A stretch of 64,000 nucleotides of DNA from Marispirochaeta aestuarii (GCF_002087085.1 NZ_MWQY01000017.1:36097-100096); one strand, 5' to 3'; shown: positions 26,857 to 36,287, numbered from the stretch's first letter. Notes: generated by a model not told the origin, from the letters alone. Numbers and translations: made by a program.

Positions 26857-28002
26857 CTATACTCCTTGTGCATCAAGCAGCTGTTCCGTGACTGCTCGCA
26901 CCCGTAAATCGACTTCAAATACGTTTTGAAGGTCCCGGGGGGCATCGCTCCAGTCATGCTGCAGTACTGCTTCCACAACCTCGGCAATTTGAAGATATCG
27001 TATCCGCTCCCGAATAAAGCCCTCCACGGCAATTTCGTTGGCGGCGTTGTAGGCTGTCGGATAGGCGGCGGATTTACGGGAAGCTTCAAATGCGAGTTTC
27101 AGCATCGGGTAACGCCGATAATCGGGTTCATAAAATTCCAGATTTTTACCCGCCAGGTCAAGAGGGGCAAAATCACTGACCAGGGTTTCCGGATACGAGA
27201 GGGCATTGATAATCGGGTTCTTCATATCCGGCGCACTTACCTGGGCATAGAGAATGCCGTCACAGGTCCGGACCAGGGAGTGAACATAGGATTGCGGGTG
27301 GATAAGAACGGAGACCTTGTCGGTTTCCATATCAAAGAAACGTTCCGCCTCAATTACCTCAAGACCTTTATTGGCCATGCTCGCTGAATCGATGGTGATT
27401 TTTATACCCATGTTCCAGGTGGGATGATTCAGGGCTTCCTGAACACTGACCCCTGCCAGCTCCTGAAGGGGGGTATTGCGAAAGGCTCCCCCCGAGGCGG
27501 TGAGAATAATCCCGCTTATCTCGGAATGCGGTCGTGACTTGAGAAGCTGAAAAACAGCGGCATGTTCCGAATCAACAGGAAGTACATTAACACCCTTTTT
27601 GCGTGCCTCCGGCAGAAGTATCTCCCCGGCCATGACAATTGTTTCCTTGTTGGCCAGAGCAAGGTGCATGCCGGCTTCAATCGCGGCGGCCGAGGGTGCG
27701 AGTCCGGCGGACCCCATGATGCCGTTAACCACAATGTCGGCGTCGAGGGATTCAATGAGCTGTACCGCAGCAGTGCTGCCGTAAAAATCGATTCCCTCCC
27801 GCTGTTCCGCCAGAATCCCGGTCAGAGCTGTCCTGGCCCCGGGATGGTTCCGGGCAATCTGAAGCAGTTTATCACTGTTGGTATGGGCGCTTAATCCGAC
27901 AATCCGGAATTTCTCCGGAAAGGACGACAGTACATCCAGGGTGCTTGTTCCTATTGAACCGGTGGCTCCAAGTAAAATGACGCGTTTTGTTTTCATATTC
28001 AT
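26857..28002 (-). CDS. dxr: 1-deoxy-D-xylulose 5-phosphate reductoisomerase
   Basis: A 381-residue MEP-pathway enzyme forming methylerythritol 4-phosphate with NADPH. GATGSIGTSTLDVL (nucleotide binding), LANKETIVMAG, PVDSEH and LTASGGAFRN are diagnostic. Its start codon overlaps the end of cdsA by one base. Together with uppS it links isoprenoid precursor supply to undecaprenyl carrier synthesis. Confidence 0.96.
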   Translation of the reverse strand: MNMKTKRVILLGATGSIGTSTLDVLSSFPEKFRIVGLSAHTNSDKLLQIARNHPGARTALTGILAEQREGIDFYGSTAAVQLIESLDADIVVNGIMGSAGLAPSAAAIEAGMHLALANKETIVMAGEILLPEARKKGVNVLPVDSEHAAVFQLLKSRPHSEISGIILTASGGAFRNTPLQELAGVSVQEALNHPTWNMGIKITIDSASMANKGLEVIEAERFFDMETDKVSVLIHPQSYVHSLVRTCDGILYAQVSAPDMKNPIINALSYPETLVSDFAPLDLAGKNLEFYEPDYRRYPMLKLAFEASRKSAAYPTAYNAANEIAVEGFIRERIRYLQIAEVVEAVLQHDWSDAPRDLQNVFEVDLRVRAVTEQLLDAQGV

Positions 28003-28838
28003 CAGGCAAAATACTTTAGGATAAGAAAGTATAACGGAGCGCTGAAAATGATGGAATCAATGGAATCCAGTATTCCGCCCCGTCCGGGAATAACATCACC
28101 CGAATCTTTTATTACCGCTGAACGTTTTAATGTAGATTCAGCCAGGTCTCCTATGATAGCGGTCAATCCCACGGAAAAACCGGCTGCGGCGGCGATAAGA
28201 AAGTTGGAAAAAACCATCGGCAGCAGATAATGAATGAGCAGGGCTATCAATATGCTTACGACAAAACCGGATCCAAAACCGACCAGGCTTTTATTCGGAC
28301 TGGCCTTGAAAAGACGGCGGGATTTCCTTCCGAAAAGGGAACCGAAGATGTAGGCCGCCGTATCGTTGGCAAAAACGAGAATCAGAAAGGAGAAAAGACG
28401 AATACCGGGGTGATCCAGGCCGGTAATGCGGACGGCATAGATGGAAAAGAATGCAGGGTAGAAGAATGTGGTAAGCGAAGCGCCGATCCTCAGAAGGGAC
28501 GAACTGAAGTCGCTGTCTTCTGTACTGTTGATCTCCAGCATCAGGATAAGCATGATAAAAAGAACCGCATAATACTCAACGACAGAGGAAGAATAACTGT
28601 AATTGAGGCTGAGCCAGGTAATGAGAGGCAGCAGGGCGGCACAAAAAGGAACGACCCCGTGAACTGCAAAGCCCTTCTGCTTGAACAGATTTGCTGTTTC
28701 CAGAGAACCGAGATAGATAAATACAACCGCCAGCAGATTGAACGCCAGGTGGTTGGCCTGGGGAAGAAGAAGAATTATTGCGGAGATCCCGGGGACTCCA
28801 ACAGCAAAGGTCAAAACTCTGGATTGTATGCTAGTCAT
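28002..28838 (-). CDS. cdsA: phosphatidate cytidylyltransferase
   Basis: A 278-residue polytopic membrane enzyme making CDP-diacylglycerol from CTP and phosphatidic acid. The C-terminal signature IGDLAESTLKRSAVIKDSG and the following IPGRGGILDSID match the family; the usual PGHGG is PGRGG here. About seven or eight hydrophobic segments are visible. It overlaps uppS upstream (4 nt) and dxr downstream (1 nt). Confidence 0.94.
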   Translation of the reverse strand: MTSIQSRVLTFAVGVPGISAIILLLPQANHLAFNLLAVVFIYLGSLETANLFKQKGFAVHGVVPFCAALLPLITWLSLNYSYSSSVVEYYAVLFIMLILMLEINSTEDSDFSSSLLRIGASLTTFFYPAFFSIYAVRITGLDHPGIRLFSFLILVFANDTAAYIFGSLFGRKSRRLFKASPNKSLVGFGSGFVVSILIALLIHYLLPMVFSNFLIAAAAGFSVGLTAIIGDLAESTLKRSAVIKDSGDVIPGRGGILDSIDSIIFSAPLYFLILKYFA

Positions 28839-29536
28839 TCCGCTCCGCCGTAACGCCGTGTTCGGCCCTGATAGTCTTCAATGGCCTCATCAAGGTCGTC
28901 TCCGCGCCAGTCGGGCCATAGTTTCTCTGAAAAATATAGCTCCGCGTAGGCGGATTCCCAAAGAAGAAAATTTGAAAGTCTTTTTTCTCCGGCTGTACGA
29001 ATAATGAGATCCGCGTCGGGTAACTCGGGATTGTCAAAACAGCTTCTGAGACTCTCTTCGTCCACTCTTTTTTCTCCTTTCTCGAGGAGTCGATTAATGG
29101 CACGAAGTATCTGGTCCCGTCCGCCGTAATTGATGGCTATATTGACGGTAAGTCCGGTAAAGCCTGCGGTATCCTCCCCGACGGATATTAGTTCCCGCCG
29201 GACCTGTTCGGGAAGGTTGTCGGTGTCTCCGGTGTGTATGACCCGAATCCCCTTTTCCCGGTAAAAATCCATCTCTTTCCGGAGATATACATTTATAAGA
29301 TTAAAAAGAAAATGCACTTCTTCCTGGCTGCGACGCCAGTTTTCCGTGGAAAAGGTGTAAAGGGTAACGAATTGTATGCCCAGCTCCGCCGCGCGCCCGA
29401 TCACCGCTTTGGCGCTCGTGAGTCCTTCTTTATGGCCTGCGGTCCGCTGCATCTTGCGCATTTTCGCCCAGCGTCCGTTACCATCCATTATAATGCCAAT
29501 ATGCTTCGGCAGGCGAGCCGGGTCTATTATGGCCAT
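28835..29536 (-). CDS. uppS: undecaprenyl pyrophosphate synthase (cis-prenyltransferase)
   Basis: A 233-residue enzyme condensing isopentenyl diphosphate units into the C55 lipid carrier for wall polymers. IIMDGNGRWA with the catalytic Asp, TLYTFSTENW, NIAINYGGRDQI and DLIIRTAGEKRLSNFLLWE are intact. It lies 8 bp downstream of frr and overlaps cdsA by 4 nt. Confidence 0.96.
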   Translation of the reverse strand: MAIIDPARLPKHIGIIMDGNGRWAKMRKMQRTAGHKEGLTSAKAVIGRAAELGIQFVTLYTFSTENWRRSQEEVHFLFNLINVYLRKEMDFYREKGIRVIHTGDTDNLPEQVRRELISVGEDTAGFTGLTVNIAINYGGRDQILRAINRLLEKGEKRVDEESLRSCFDNPELPDADLIIRTAGEKRLSNFLLWESAYAELYFSEKLWPDWRGDDLDEAIEDYQGRTRRYGGAE

Positions 29537-29544
29537 GAATGAGT

Positions 29545-30099
29545 TTAGATCTCTAGGATCTCTTTCTCCTTCCTGTCGAGCTTTTCATTGATCTGCTCAA
29601 TATACTGATCCGTCAGCTTCTGGATGTCATCGGTTCCGCGCTTGACGTCGTCTTCCGTAAGATTTCCCTCTTTCTGCTGCTTTTTCAGATCATCGTTCGC
29701 ATCCCGGCGGATATTGCGTACGGCGACCCGACCCTGTTCCGCGGTGCTTTTGGCAAGTTTAACCAGATCCTTGCGTCGTTCTTCCGTGAGGGGGGGGATG
29801 TTGATGCGGATAACTTTACCGTCGTTGTTGGGGTTTACCGACAGCTCTGATTTGAGGAGGGCCTTCTCTATTTCGCCGAGAACGTTTTTATCCCAGGGCT
29901 GAATAACTACCAGCCGGGCTTCCGGTGTTGAGATCGTCGCCACCTGGGAAAGGGGTGTAGGACTGCCGTAATACTCGACCTTCACCTTGTCAAACAAAGC
30001 GGCGGATGCTCGTCCGGTCCTGATGGCACCGAATTCGTCCTCCATGGCGGCGAGGCTTTTTTTCATGCGGTCTTCAGCACTCTTCTTTATTGAATCCAT
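29545..30099 (-). CDS. frr: ribosome recycling factor
   Basis: A 184-residue factor that splits post-termination ribosomes with EF-G. The helical N-terminus, FGAIRTGRASAALF, TISTPEARLVVIQPWDK and NDGKVIRINIPPLTEERRKDLVK are diagnostic. ATG 30099 is chosen for GGGAGG just upstream; a longer frame to 30141 would run into the hairpin after tsf. It is the third translation gene in rpsB-tsf-frr. Confidence 0.96.
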   Translation of the reverse strand: MDSIKKSAEDRMKKSLAAMEDEFGAIRTGRASAALFDKVKVEYYGSPTPLSQVATISTPEARLVVIQPWDKNVLGEIEKALLKSELSVNPNNDGKVIRINIPPLTEERRKDLVKLAKSTAEQGRVAVRNIRRDANDDLKKQQKEGNLTEDDVKRGTDDIQKLTDQYIEQINEKLDRKEKEILEI

Positions 30100-30133
30100 T
30101 TTTCCTCCCTGCTGCTCTGCGGATAATCGGAAA

Positions 30134-30154
30134 GGCCCCACGTAAGGTGGGGCC
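30134..30154 (-). terminator. hairpin between tsf and frr, possibly an attenuating terminator
   Basis: An 8-bp GC-rich inverted repeat (GGCCCCAC 30134-30141 with GTGGGGCC 30147-30154, loop of 5) lies 20 bp after the tsf stop. On the minus strand it is followed only by TTTCC, a weak T tract, so partial termination or an mRNA stability role is more likely than full termination. Confidence 0.45.
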
Positions 30155-30174
30155 CTGAAAGCATAAGCAGTCTG

Positions 30175-31014
30175 TTATTCAGCGCCAACGGCGTAATATA
30201 CGTACTCTTTTATGGTAATCTTACCACCGGCCTCTTTGGATACTTCGTCCATGACCTGGGAAACGCTCTTTTTCTCTTCTTTGACGAAACCCTGGTTTAA
30301 AAGACAGATTTCCGCAAGGTGCTTGTTCAGCTTGCCCTTGACAATTCCCTGCACAACATTGTCGGGTTTATCAAGGTTCTTTGCCTGGGCGGTAAAAATA
30401 TCCTCCTGCTCCTTCAGATACGCGGGGTCGACCGCGTCCTTGTCCAGGTACAGGGGGTTATATGCCGCTATATGGAGGGCAATATCGAAGGTAAACTCCT
30501 TTACCCGCGAATTATCGGACAGTTCAGGTTTTTCGAGACCGAATTTGACCAGTACGCCGATATTTCCTTCGCCGTGAATATAATCGACGGCAAGCTCGTC
30601 GTCTGCAACTGACAGGGTTTTGAAGCGAGCTATGGTGATATTTTCCTTGATCTTGCTGACGACCTCGGTTACAAGGGCGTCCAGTTCGGGAGTTTTTTCG
30701 TTCAGCCCGTCTTCGGAGATCTTGCGGATAATATTTTCACCGCTCTCGATAAATTCCTTGTTCCGTGCGACGAAATCCGTCTCACATCCCAGCTCGAGAA
30801 TGGCTGCCCGGGAGTCGCTCACCAGGGTGAAAACCCGGCCTTCGTTGGTAGCCCGGCCGCTTCTTTTGGCGGCGGCGGCAAGACCGAGTTCCTTAAGGAT
30901 TTTTTCGGCCTTGGCAAAATCTCCGTCGGATTCGACAAGAGCCTTTTTACACTCCATCATGCCGGCGCCGGTTTTGTCACGTAATGTTTTTACATCTGCT
31001 GCGCTAATTGCCAC
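30175..31014 (-). CDS. tsf: translation elongation factor Ts
   Basis: A 279-residue nucleotide exchange factor for EF-Tu. VKTLRDKTGAGMMECKKAL at the N-terminus and LGCETDFVARN are the two family signatures. The start is GTG at 31014: AGGAG overlaps the rpsB stop just upstream, and the protein then begins at the conserved AISAADVK. An upstream in-frame ATG at 31053 lies inside rpsB and would add a non-conserved tail. Confidence 0.96.
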   Translation of the reverse strand: MAISAADVKTLRDKTGAGMMECKKALVESDGDFAKAEKILKELGLAAAAKRSGRATNEGRVFTLVSDSRAAILELGCETDFVARNKEFIESGENIIRKISEDGLNEKTPELDALVTEVVSKIKENITIARFKTLSVADDELAVDYIHGEGNIGVLVKFGLEKPELSDNSRVKEFTFDIALHIAAYNPLYLDKDAVDPAYLKEQEDIFTAQAKNLDKPDNVVQGIVKGKLNKHLAEICLLNQGFVKEEKKSVSQVMDEVSKEAGGKITIKEYVYYAVGAE

Positions 31015-31024
31015 GTATATGCTC

Positions 31025-31987
31025 CTAATCTTCGTAAAGTTTGTCTTCGTCAACCAGGGCGACGGTCTCTTCTTCAGTTTCCTCTTCGTCGACGGTTTCG
31101 GTTTTTTCCTCTTCCTCCGGACTGTAGTCGGAGTAGTCCGCGTCGGTGAAGGACTGGTCGGTGCTGTCGTCTTCGTTATTGACCGCAGCGGCGACAGAGA
31201 CGGTCTCTACCTCTTCGCTGTACTCAGCGTCATCCTTGTTGGGCGCTTCCTCGGAGTTCAGGTCCTCATCGTCGTCCTGCAGGGTCTCGATGACTTCGAG
31301 TCCGATCTCGTTATCCGCTTCAACGACGGCATTGGCAATAATCTGGGTAAACAGTGTTATCGCGCGAATTGCATCATCGTTGCCGGGAATGGGGTAGTTG
31401 ATACCATCGGGATTACAGTTGGTATCGACAACCGCAATAATAGGAATCCCCATTCGCTGGGCCTCTGCCACTGCGATGGATTCTTTCTTCGTGTCGATGA
31501 TGAATACTACGCCGGGGAGATCCTTCATCTCCTTGATACCGCCGAGGTTTTTCTCGAGGCGGGCGCGCTCTTTATTCAGTTTCGATACCTCTTTCTTCGT
31601 CAGGCTTTCAAAGGTACCGTCGATTTCCATCTTCTCGATCTTCTTGAGACGAAGGATGGACTTCTTGATGGTTGAAAAGTTGGTGAGCATACCGCCCAGC
31701 CAGCGGTTGTTTACATAGTACATTCCGCAACGCTGTGCTTCACGCTCAATTGCCTGCTGTGCCTGTTTCTTGGTCCCGATAAAAAGGACCGATTTTCCAT
31801 CATGAACCGATTTACGGACCACCTCGTAGGCTTCGCGAATAGCGGCGATGGTCTTCTGCAAGTCGATGATGTGGATTCCGTTCCGCTCGGCGAAGATATA
31901 CTTCTTCATGCGGGGGTCCCAGCGCTTGGTCTGGTGGCCGAAATGGACGCCCGACTCAAGCAGGTTCTTCATAGTAACTACTGCCAA
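31025..31987 (-). CDS. rpsB: 30S ribosomal protein S2 with long acidic C-terminal tail
   Basis: A 320-residue S2; the usual length is about 230-260. The core contains [33 protein letters not shown] and [17 protein letters not shown]. Residues 236-320 form a tail in which about 37 of 85 residues are Asp or Glu and three are Lys. The start is TTG at 31987, preceded by AGGAGG (31994-31999) at ideal spacing. The ATG at 32014 has no such site and adds residues not conserved in S2. It heads the rpsB-tsf-frr set. Confidence 0.93.
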   Translation of the reverse strand: MAVVTMKNLLESGVHFGHQTKRWDPRMKKYIFAERNGIHIIDLQKTIAAIREAYEVVRKSVHDGKSVLFIGTKKQAQQAIEREAQRCGMYYVNNRWLGGMLTNFSTIKKSILRLKKIEKMEIDGTFESLTKKEVSKLNKERARLEKNLGGIKEMKDLPGVVFIIDTKKESIAVAEAQRMGIPIIAVVDTNCNPDGINYPIPGNDDAIRAITLFTQIIANAVVEADNEIGLEVIETLQDDDEDLNSEEAPNKDDAEYSEEVETVSVAAAVNNEDDSTDQSFTDADYSDYSPEEEEKTETVDEEETEEETVALVDEDKLYED

Positions 31988-32003
31988 GGTTTCCCTCCTA
32001 GGC

Positions 32004-32050
32004 GCGGCTTTCACGCCGCTTCCTTCTCTTTAATTCTCACACCCAGTATA
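32004..32050 (-). promoter_or_regulatory. rpsB leader: possible -10 box and a hairpin next to the ribosome-binding site
   Basis: On the minus strand a TATACT (32050-32045) could be a -10 box, but no convincing -35 is seen. Downstream, a small GC stem (32004-32008 with 32015-32019) sits 4 bp before the AGGAGG of rpsB. S2 represses its own leader in other bacteria; whether this stem takes part is only a guess. Confidence 0.3.
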
Positions 32051-32084
32051 AGCCGGGGCCGTACACTGATATGGTGTGGAAGAT

Positions 32085-32732
32085 TTACCGCTTCAGCATA
32101 TGAAACGGATAATTGAATGACCTTAACATGCCATAAAACGTCTGTATTGGCAAGCCCACCACGTTGTGGTAACTTCCTTTTAGGGCATGAATAAACAGCG
32201 CTCCCCGTTCCTGTATCCGGTAGGCGCCGGCGGCACCATCCCACTCCCCGCTATCCAGATACCATTCGATCTCTTCATGGCTCATGGAAGAAAACGCCAC
32301 CTCGGTGCATACAGCTTTCATGGCTGATCTCTGTCCAAGGGTATCCAGGAGAACAATTCCCGACCATACCGTGTGAATCTCTCCCTCCAGAGCAATGAGC
32401 GTCTCCCGGGCCTCATCCCTGTCTGCGGGTTTTCCCAGAATTTGCGAACCGATACCCACCAGTGTGTCTACACCGAGTATCCATCGTCCATGATCCTTTC
32501 CTGACAGACAGGATTCCGCCTTCAGACGGGCCAGGCGCAGGGCTTCCTCGTCAATTCTGTCTGAAACAAGGGACTCATCTATATGCTGAGGGCGCTGCAG
32601 AAGAGGGAAGCCCAGGCCGGACAGCATGGCCGAGCGTTGAGGTGAAGCCGATGCCAGGCTTATACGAATGTCCGGGGGAGGATTTTTCTGTTCCGCAGGA
32701 ATAATTTGCTGATTCATATTACCATATTGCAT
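32085..32732 (-). CDS. maf: Maf-family nucleoside triphosphate pyrophosphatase
   Basis: A 215-residue Maf protein that hydrolyses non-canonical or surplus nucleotides to monophosphates. LASASPQRSAML (the usual form is ASxSPRR), the catalytic GVDTLV, GEWDGAAGAYRIQ and GSYHNVVGLPI are visible. The ATG directly follows the stop of the DUF4321 gene (TGAATG), suggesting translational coupling; ATG 32717 is an alternative start. Which Maf subfamily it belongs to is not clear. Confidence 0.9.
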   Translation of the reverse strand: MQYGNMNQQIIPAEQKNPPPDIRISLASASPQRSAMLSGLGFPLLQRPQHIDESLVSDRIDEEALRLARLKAESCLSGKDHGRWILGVDTLVGIGSQILGKPADRDEARETLIALEGEIHTVWSGIVLLDTLGQRSAMKAVCTEVAFSSMSHEEIEWYLDSGEWDGAAGAYRIQERGALFIHALKGSYHNVVGLPIQTFYGMLRSFNYPFHMLKR

Positions 32733-32969
32733 TCAAAGGGATTTGAAAAGAAGCCAGGCAGCGGGCAGTCCCGCCAGGGTCCCGGGATTGACGCGAACCC
32801 AGAAGGATACAACGTGAATGTCAAAACCCACGGGACCTGCTTCCAGGCTGAAGGAAAAGCCGAGAAGGGACAGCAGCATTTCCAGGAGTGCCCAGGCAAG
32901 GGTTCCGGTAAGGGCACCCAGGAATAAGAGCCGGTAGAGGACGGGTCTGTTTTTCGCAGTCCACTTCAT
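32733..32969 (-). CDS. DUF4321 small membrane protein
   Basis: A 78-residue protein with two hydrophobic helices (about 10-34 and 55-76). The middle GFDIHVVSFWVRVNPGTLAGL matches the DUF4321 pattern of an LxVxSFxVRVNxxxLxGL-like stretch. These small proteins often sit next to maf, as here. The ATG overlaps the ABC-F stop. Function is unknown. Confidence 0.7.
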   Translation of the reverse strand: MKWTAKNRPVLYRLLFLGALTGTLAWALLEMLLSLLGFSFSLEAGPVGFDIHVVSFWVRVNPGTLAGLPAAWLLFKSL

Positions 32970-34945
32970 TGATATACCGGGTTGATCAGTTTCTCGATGG
33001 CGGCTTCGGTTTCAGACAGTTGATGGGCAAGGGTTTCCCACTTTTCCTGGGCCTCTTCGATTCGAGTCCTCAGTCTGTTTATATTCGCCTGTACCTTTCG
33101 GGCGGCCTCCGGATCGGAATATACCCGGGGGCTTGCCAGGTTATCCTGGTCAAGGGAGATCTGCCGTTCAAGGTCCTCGATTTCCTCGAGAAGGGCTTCT
33201 TCTTCCCGGGAAAGCCTCCGGGAAGCCGCCTGCAGGTCCTTGAGCTGCTTCCTTTGAAGGCGGCTGTCGCTTATGCCGCCCTCCGGCGGCACTGCTGTAT
33301 CTTCCTGCCTGGAGAGTTCCGCTGTAGCGGGCGATTCCCTCTCCTTGAGGGAACGATAGTAGGCGTAATCTCCGGGAAAATTTCTGCCCCTGCCGTTCTC
33401 TATTTCGAAGACCCTCGTTGCCAGCTGATCTATAAAGTAGCGGTCATGGGAGACAAAGATAAGGGTTCCTTCATATTCCTTCAGAACGTTCAGCAGAACG
33501 TCCTTGGTCTGCAGATCCAGATGGTTCGTCGGTTCGTCCAGGATCAGCAGGTTGACGGGATTCAAGAGAAGCTTGAGAAGGGCAAGCCGGCTTTTTTCTC
33601 CTCCGCTGAGGACGGCGAGCGGTTTGTATATATCGTCTCCCCTGAACAGAAAGGCTCCCAGAAGACCGCGAAGGGAGGGAATCAGGGCTGTAGGGGAGGA
33701 AGCCTCAATCTCGTCATAGATGGACCGCTCTGTTGTGAAGCTGCTCTCGAGATCCTGGTCAAAAAAACCGATCCGGACTCCGCTGCCGAGTTTGAGTTCA
33801 CCTTCAAAGGCTGTATCCATCCCCGCCAGGATTCGCATAAGGGTCGATTTTCCAGCGCCGTTCTTTCCCACCAGGGCGAGCTTTTCCCCCCGCTGAATTT
33901 CAAGCTGAAGATCCGAGAAAACCAGATGATTCCCGTAGGATTTTTTCCCTTCGTAAAAACGGATAACCTGCCTGCCGCTGTGAGGAGGCTGGGGAAAGGA
34001 GAAGCGGACCTGCTTCATGTTTTCCGGTATCTGGATGGGTTCAATCTTTTCAAGCTGTTTAATACGGCTTTGAACGAGGGCAGCCTTGGAGGAGTTGTAA
34101 CGGAAGCGCTGAATAAAACTCTCGAGGCGCGCGATCTCCTCCTGCTGTTCCTGGTAATCCTTATGAAGCTGTTCAAGTTCATGACTGCGCTGTTTCAGAT
34201 AGGCGGAATAGTTACCCGTATACAGGGTGAGTTTCCCAAGAAAAAGCTCCGCCACCTTGTTTACGCAGGAGTCGAGAAAATACCTGTCATGGGAAACCAG
34301 GACAATACCTCCGTCAAAACCGGAAAGAAATGCCTGCAGCCAGTCCCTGGCTTCAAGGTCCAGATAGTTGGTGGGCTCATCCAGAAGGAGAATATCCGGG
34401 GTCGTCAGCAGAGCCCTGGCCAGGGCAATGCGCATCTGCCAGCCTCCGGAGAAGGTTCCGCTGTCCTTTGAAAAATCATCCTTCGAGAATCCCAGTCCGG
34501 AAAGGACCTCATGTATCTTCTGCTCCCGCTGATAGTAGCCGCTGTGGGCTATCGCCTCTTCCAGCCGGTGCTGATGATGAAGAAGATCCTCGACTTCCGG
34601 ATCTCCTTCCTTGCTGGATGCCAGACGGTCTTCAACCGCTGCTTTCTCCTCAAGCATGACATGAACATAGGCATAGGCCTTTTCTGCCTCGTCACGCAGG
34701 GAGACACCCGAGTGTTCAAGTCCTGTCTGTGGAAGATAGGTCACCCGGGCATGAGGGCTCAGGAATGTCTCGCCGCTGTCCGCACTCACCAGGGCGGCGG
34801 CTATCTTTAAAAGAGAGGACTTTCCCGAACCATTGGCCCCGGTCAGGGCTATACGATCTTTTGAATCAATGCGCAGGGTGACACCCTCAAGAACGTCCCG
34901 GTCACCGTAGGCGAGGGATATACTGCTCAGCTGAAGAAAAGACAT
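32966..34945 (-). CDS. ABC-F family ATPase
   Basis: A 659-residue soluble protein with two ABC domains: Walker A GANGSGKSS and GKNGAGKST, signatures FSGGWQMR and LSGGEKSR, and both DEPTN motifs. They are joined by a charged helical linker, and a C-terminal coiled coil (about 560-655) follows. There is no membrane domain, so this is a ribosome-acting ABC-F protein, closest in layout to Uup or ABCF3-type members. ABC-F proteins act at the ribosomal E site; whether this one gives antibiotic protection cannot be told from sequence. Confidence 0.9.
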   Translation of the reverse strand: MSFLQLSSISLAYGDRDVLEGVTLRIDSKDRIALTGANGSGKSSLLKIAAALVSADSGETFLSPHARVTYLPQTGLEHSGVSLRDEAEKAYAYVHVMLEEKAAVEDRLASSKEGDPEVEDLLHHQHRLEEAIAHSGYYQREQKIHEVLSGLGFSKDDFSKDSGTFSGGWQMRIALARALLTTPDILLLDEPTNYLDLEARDWLQAFLSGFDGGIVLVSHDRYFLDSCVNKVAELFLGKLTLYTGNYSAYLKQRSHELEQLHKDYQEQQEEIARLESFIQRFRYNSSKAALVQSRIKQLEKIEPIQIPENMKQVRFSFPQPPHSGRQVIRFYEGKKSYGNHLVFSDLQLEIQRGEKLALVGKNGAGKSTLMRILAGMDTAFEGELKLGSGVRIGFFDQDLESSFTTERSIYDEIEASSPTALIPSLRGLLGAFLFRGDDIYKPLAVLSGGEKSRLALLKLLLNPVNLLILDEPTNHLDLQTKDVLLNVLKEYEGTLIFVSHDRYFIDQLATRVFEIENGRGRNFPGDYAYYRSLKERESPATAELSRQEDTAVPPEGGISDSRLQRKQLKDLQAASRRLSREEEALLEEIEDLERQISLDQDNLASPRVYSDPEAARKVQANINRLRTRIEEAQEKWETLAHQLSETEAAIEKLINPVYQ

Positions 34946-34946
34946 A

Positions 34947-36251
34947 TCAGCTCTGAAGATTCATGAAGAGGACAAGGGAATTGTATCCGATCTCATCTAC
35001 CATGAAATCCTTTACGTTATCCTCAGGGATCATGGTGAAACGGATTCCCTGGGGTTCAAGGCTGTAGAGGAAACTTATCCCCTGCTCAGGACCTGCTCCC
35101 TGAAACCTGAAAGTCGCTGCACCTGTGTAATCCCGCATCAGCTTCGGGGAGATATACCGGTCAAAGCGGATACTTCCTGTATCACCGAAACCTGCCTTGA
35201 TCGTACCAGGAACGAGGCGTTCTTTTCCGGTCCAGTTAAAAGACCCGTCGGGAAAAATCTCGATGGTTCCATAGGCGCTGCTCATGAAGCGCTCACCCAT
35301 TTCGACAATCTGCTGAAGGGCCTCTTCACGGCGGAGTTTTTCCTTTTCTATTATCTCTTCCAGATCAGGAATTGCGATAAAACGTGCGGTGATCTCTTCT
35401 GGTCCGTTCTGGAACTGGGCAAGTATCGAGGAAACCGGTGGGGCAGGGTTTTCCAGTGTTACATAGACATTGCTGTCCGTTAGATAGAAACGGTTGGTAC
35501 CGGCTTCTTCAATTCCGGAGAATTCTCTGGAAAGCCGGTATTTTGAAGAGACTATGGTAACGACTCCCTGCTCTCTGTCGGGGAAAAACCCGAATTCGGG
35601 ATTCAGCACCTGCAAAGCCGGAGTTCCCCGGCGGATAAGGTGAACAAAGCGTTCAGGATAATAGGAACGGGTGAAAAAATCATCCACCCGGGGATCTACA
35701 TTCTGTACAGACAGCACTGCTTCCCGTTCACCTTCCTGGTACACAGTGAGTTCTTTATCGAAGCAGTAGCCCTGTGTGCCATCCCGGGTGAGAACCTTGT
35801 ACCAGAATCCCAGGTATTCGCCTACCTGGACCTCTTCCGTGGCTTTTGAGAGGACTTTCAACTCCTCATGCTGCCGGAGGCGGTAGACCCGGTCGCTCAG
35901 GGCATCAGGTTCGGAACGCACCGGAAGTCCAACCCTGGATGAGAGGGCCATGGTATTCGCAAAGGGCCTGTAATTCTCGGCTGCCCTGCGCGCCTCATTT
36001 TCGTTATTGTAGTAATCGACCCTCCAGCGTTTGAGACTGAGATTTTCTTCAGATCTGGGGTCTTCAATTATGTATGATTCTTCTATATTGGATTCACTTA
36101 TAATCCTGACAACATCGGCACTCTCAAGAGAACTGCCTTCCGGAGGCCAGAGGATAACACCATAGCCGATTCCGCCGGAGGTGCAGGAGAGAAGCAGAAG
36201 GATGAAAATGACCAGAACACTTGCTGACGAATAGATTTTACCGACTCGCAT
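34947..36251 (-). CDS. probable lipoprotein with SH3-like domain
   Basis: About 434 residues. The N-terminus is MRVGKIYSS, then a hydrophobic stretch ending LLLLSC, a fair lipobox. Residues around 105-175 (GLPVRSEPDALSDRVYRLRQHEELKVLSK) look like a bacterial SH3 domain. The rest is beta-rich and unassigned. I chose ATG 36251 since the signal sequence follows at once and a promoter ends 7 nt before it. A longer frame to 36344 has no support and would overlap the upstream gene. Cell-envelope location is inferred. Confidence 0.7.
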   Translation of the reverse strand: MRVGKIYSSASVLVIFILLLLSCTSGGIGYGVILWPPEGSSLESADVVRIISESNIEESYIIEDPRSEENLSLKRWRVDYYNNENEARRAAENYRPFANTMALSSRVGLPVRSEPDALSDRVYRLRQHEELKVLSKATEEVQVGEYLGFWYKVLTRDGTQGYCFDKELTVYQEGEREAVLSVQNVDPRVDDFFTRSYYPERFVHLIRRGTPALQVLNPEFGFFPDREQGVVTIVSSKYRLSREFSGIEEAGTNRFYLTDSNVYVTLENPAPPVSSILAQFQNGPEEITARFIAIPDLEEIIEKEKLRREEALQQIVEMGERFMSSAYGTIEIFPDGSFNWTGKERLVPGTIKAGFGDTGSIRFDRYISPKLMRDYTGAATFRFQGAGPEQGISFLYSLEPQGIRFTMIPEDNVKDFMVDEIGYNSLVLFMNLQS

Positions 36252-36258
36252 AGCTTTG

Positions 36259-36287
36259 AATAGACCATATATACCGGGATAAGTCAA
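36259..36287 (-). promoter_or_regulatory. candidate leaderless promoter of the SH3 lipoprotein gene
   Basis: On the minus strand TTGACT (36287-36282), 17 nt, TCTATT (36264-36259), then 7 nt to the ATG at 36251. No Shine-Dalgarno is present. It would drive the lipoprotein and the downstream ABC-F gene separately from the upstream genes. Confidence 0.45.

Noticed and set aside
31015..31053. Upstream ATG start for EF-Ts within rpsB
   Set aside because: A GTG at 31014 has AGGAG at ideal spacing and begins right at the conserved N-terminus.
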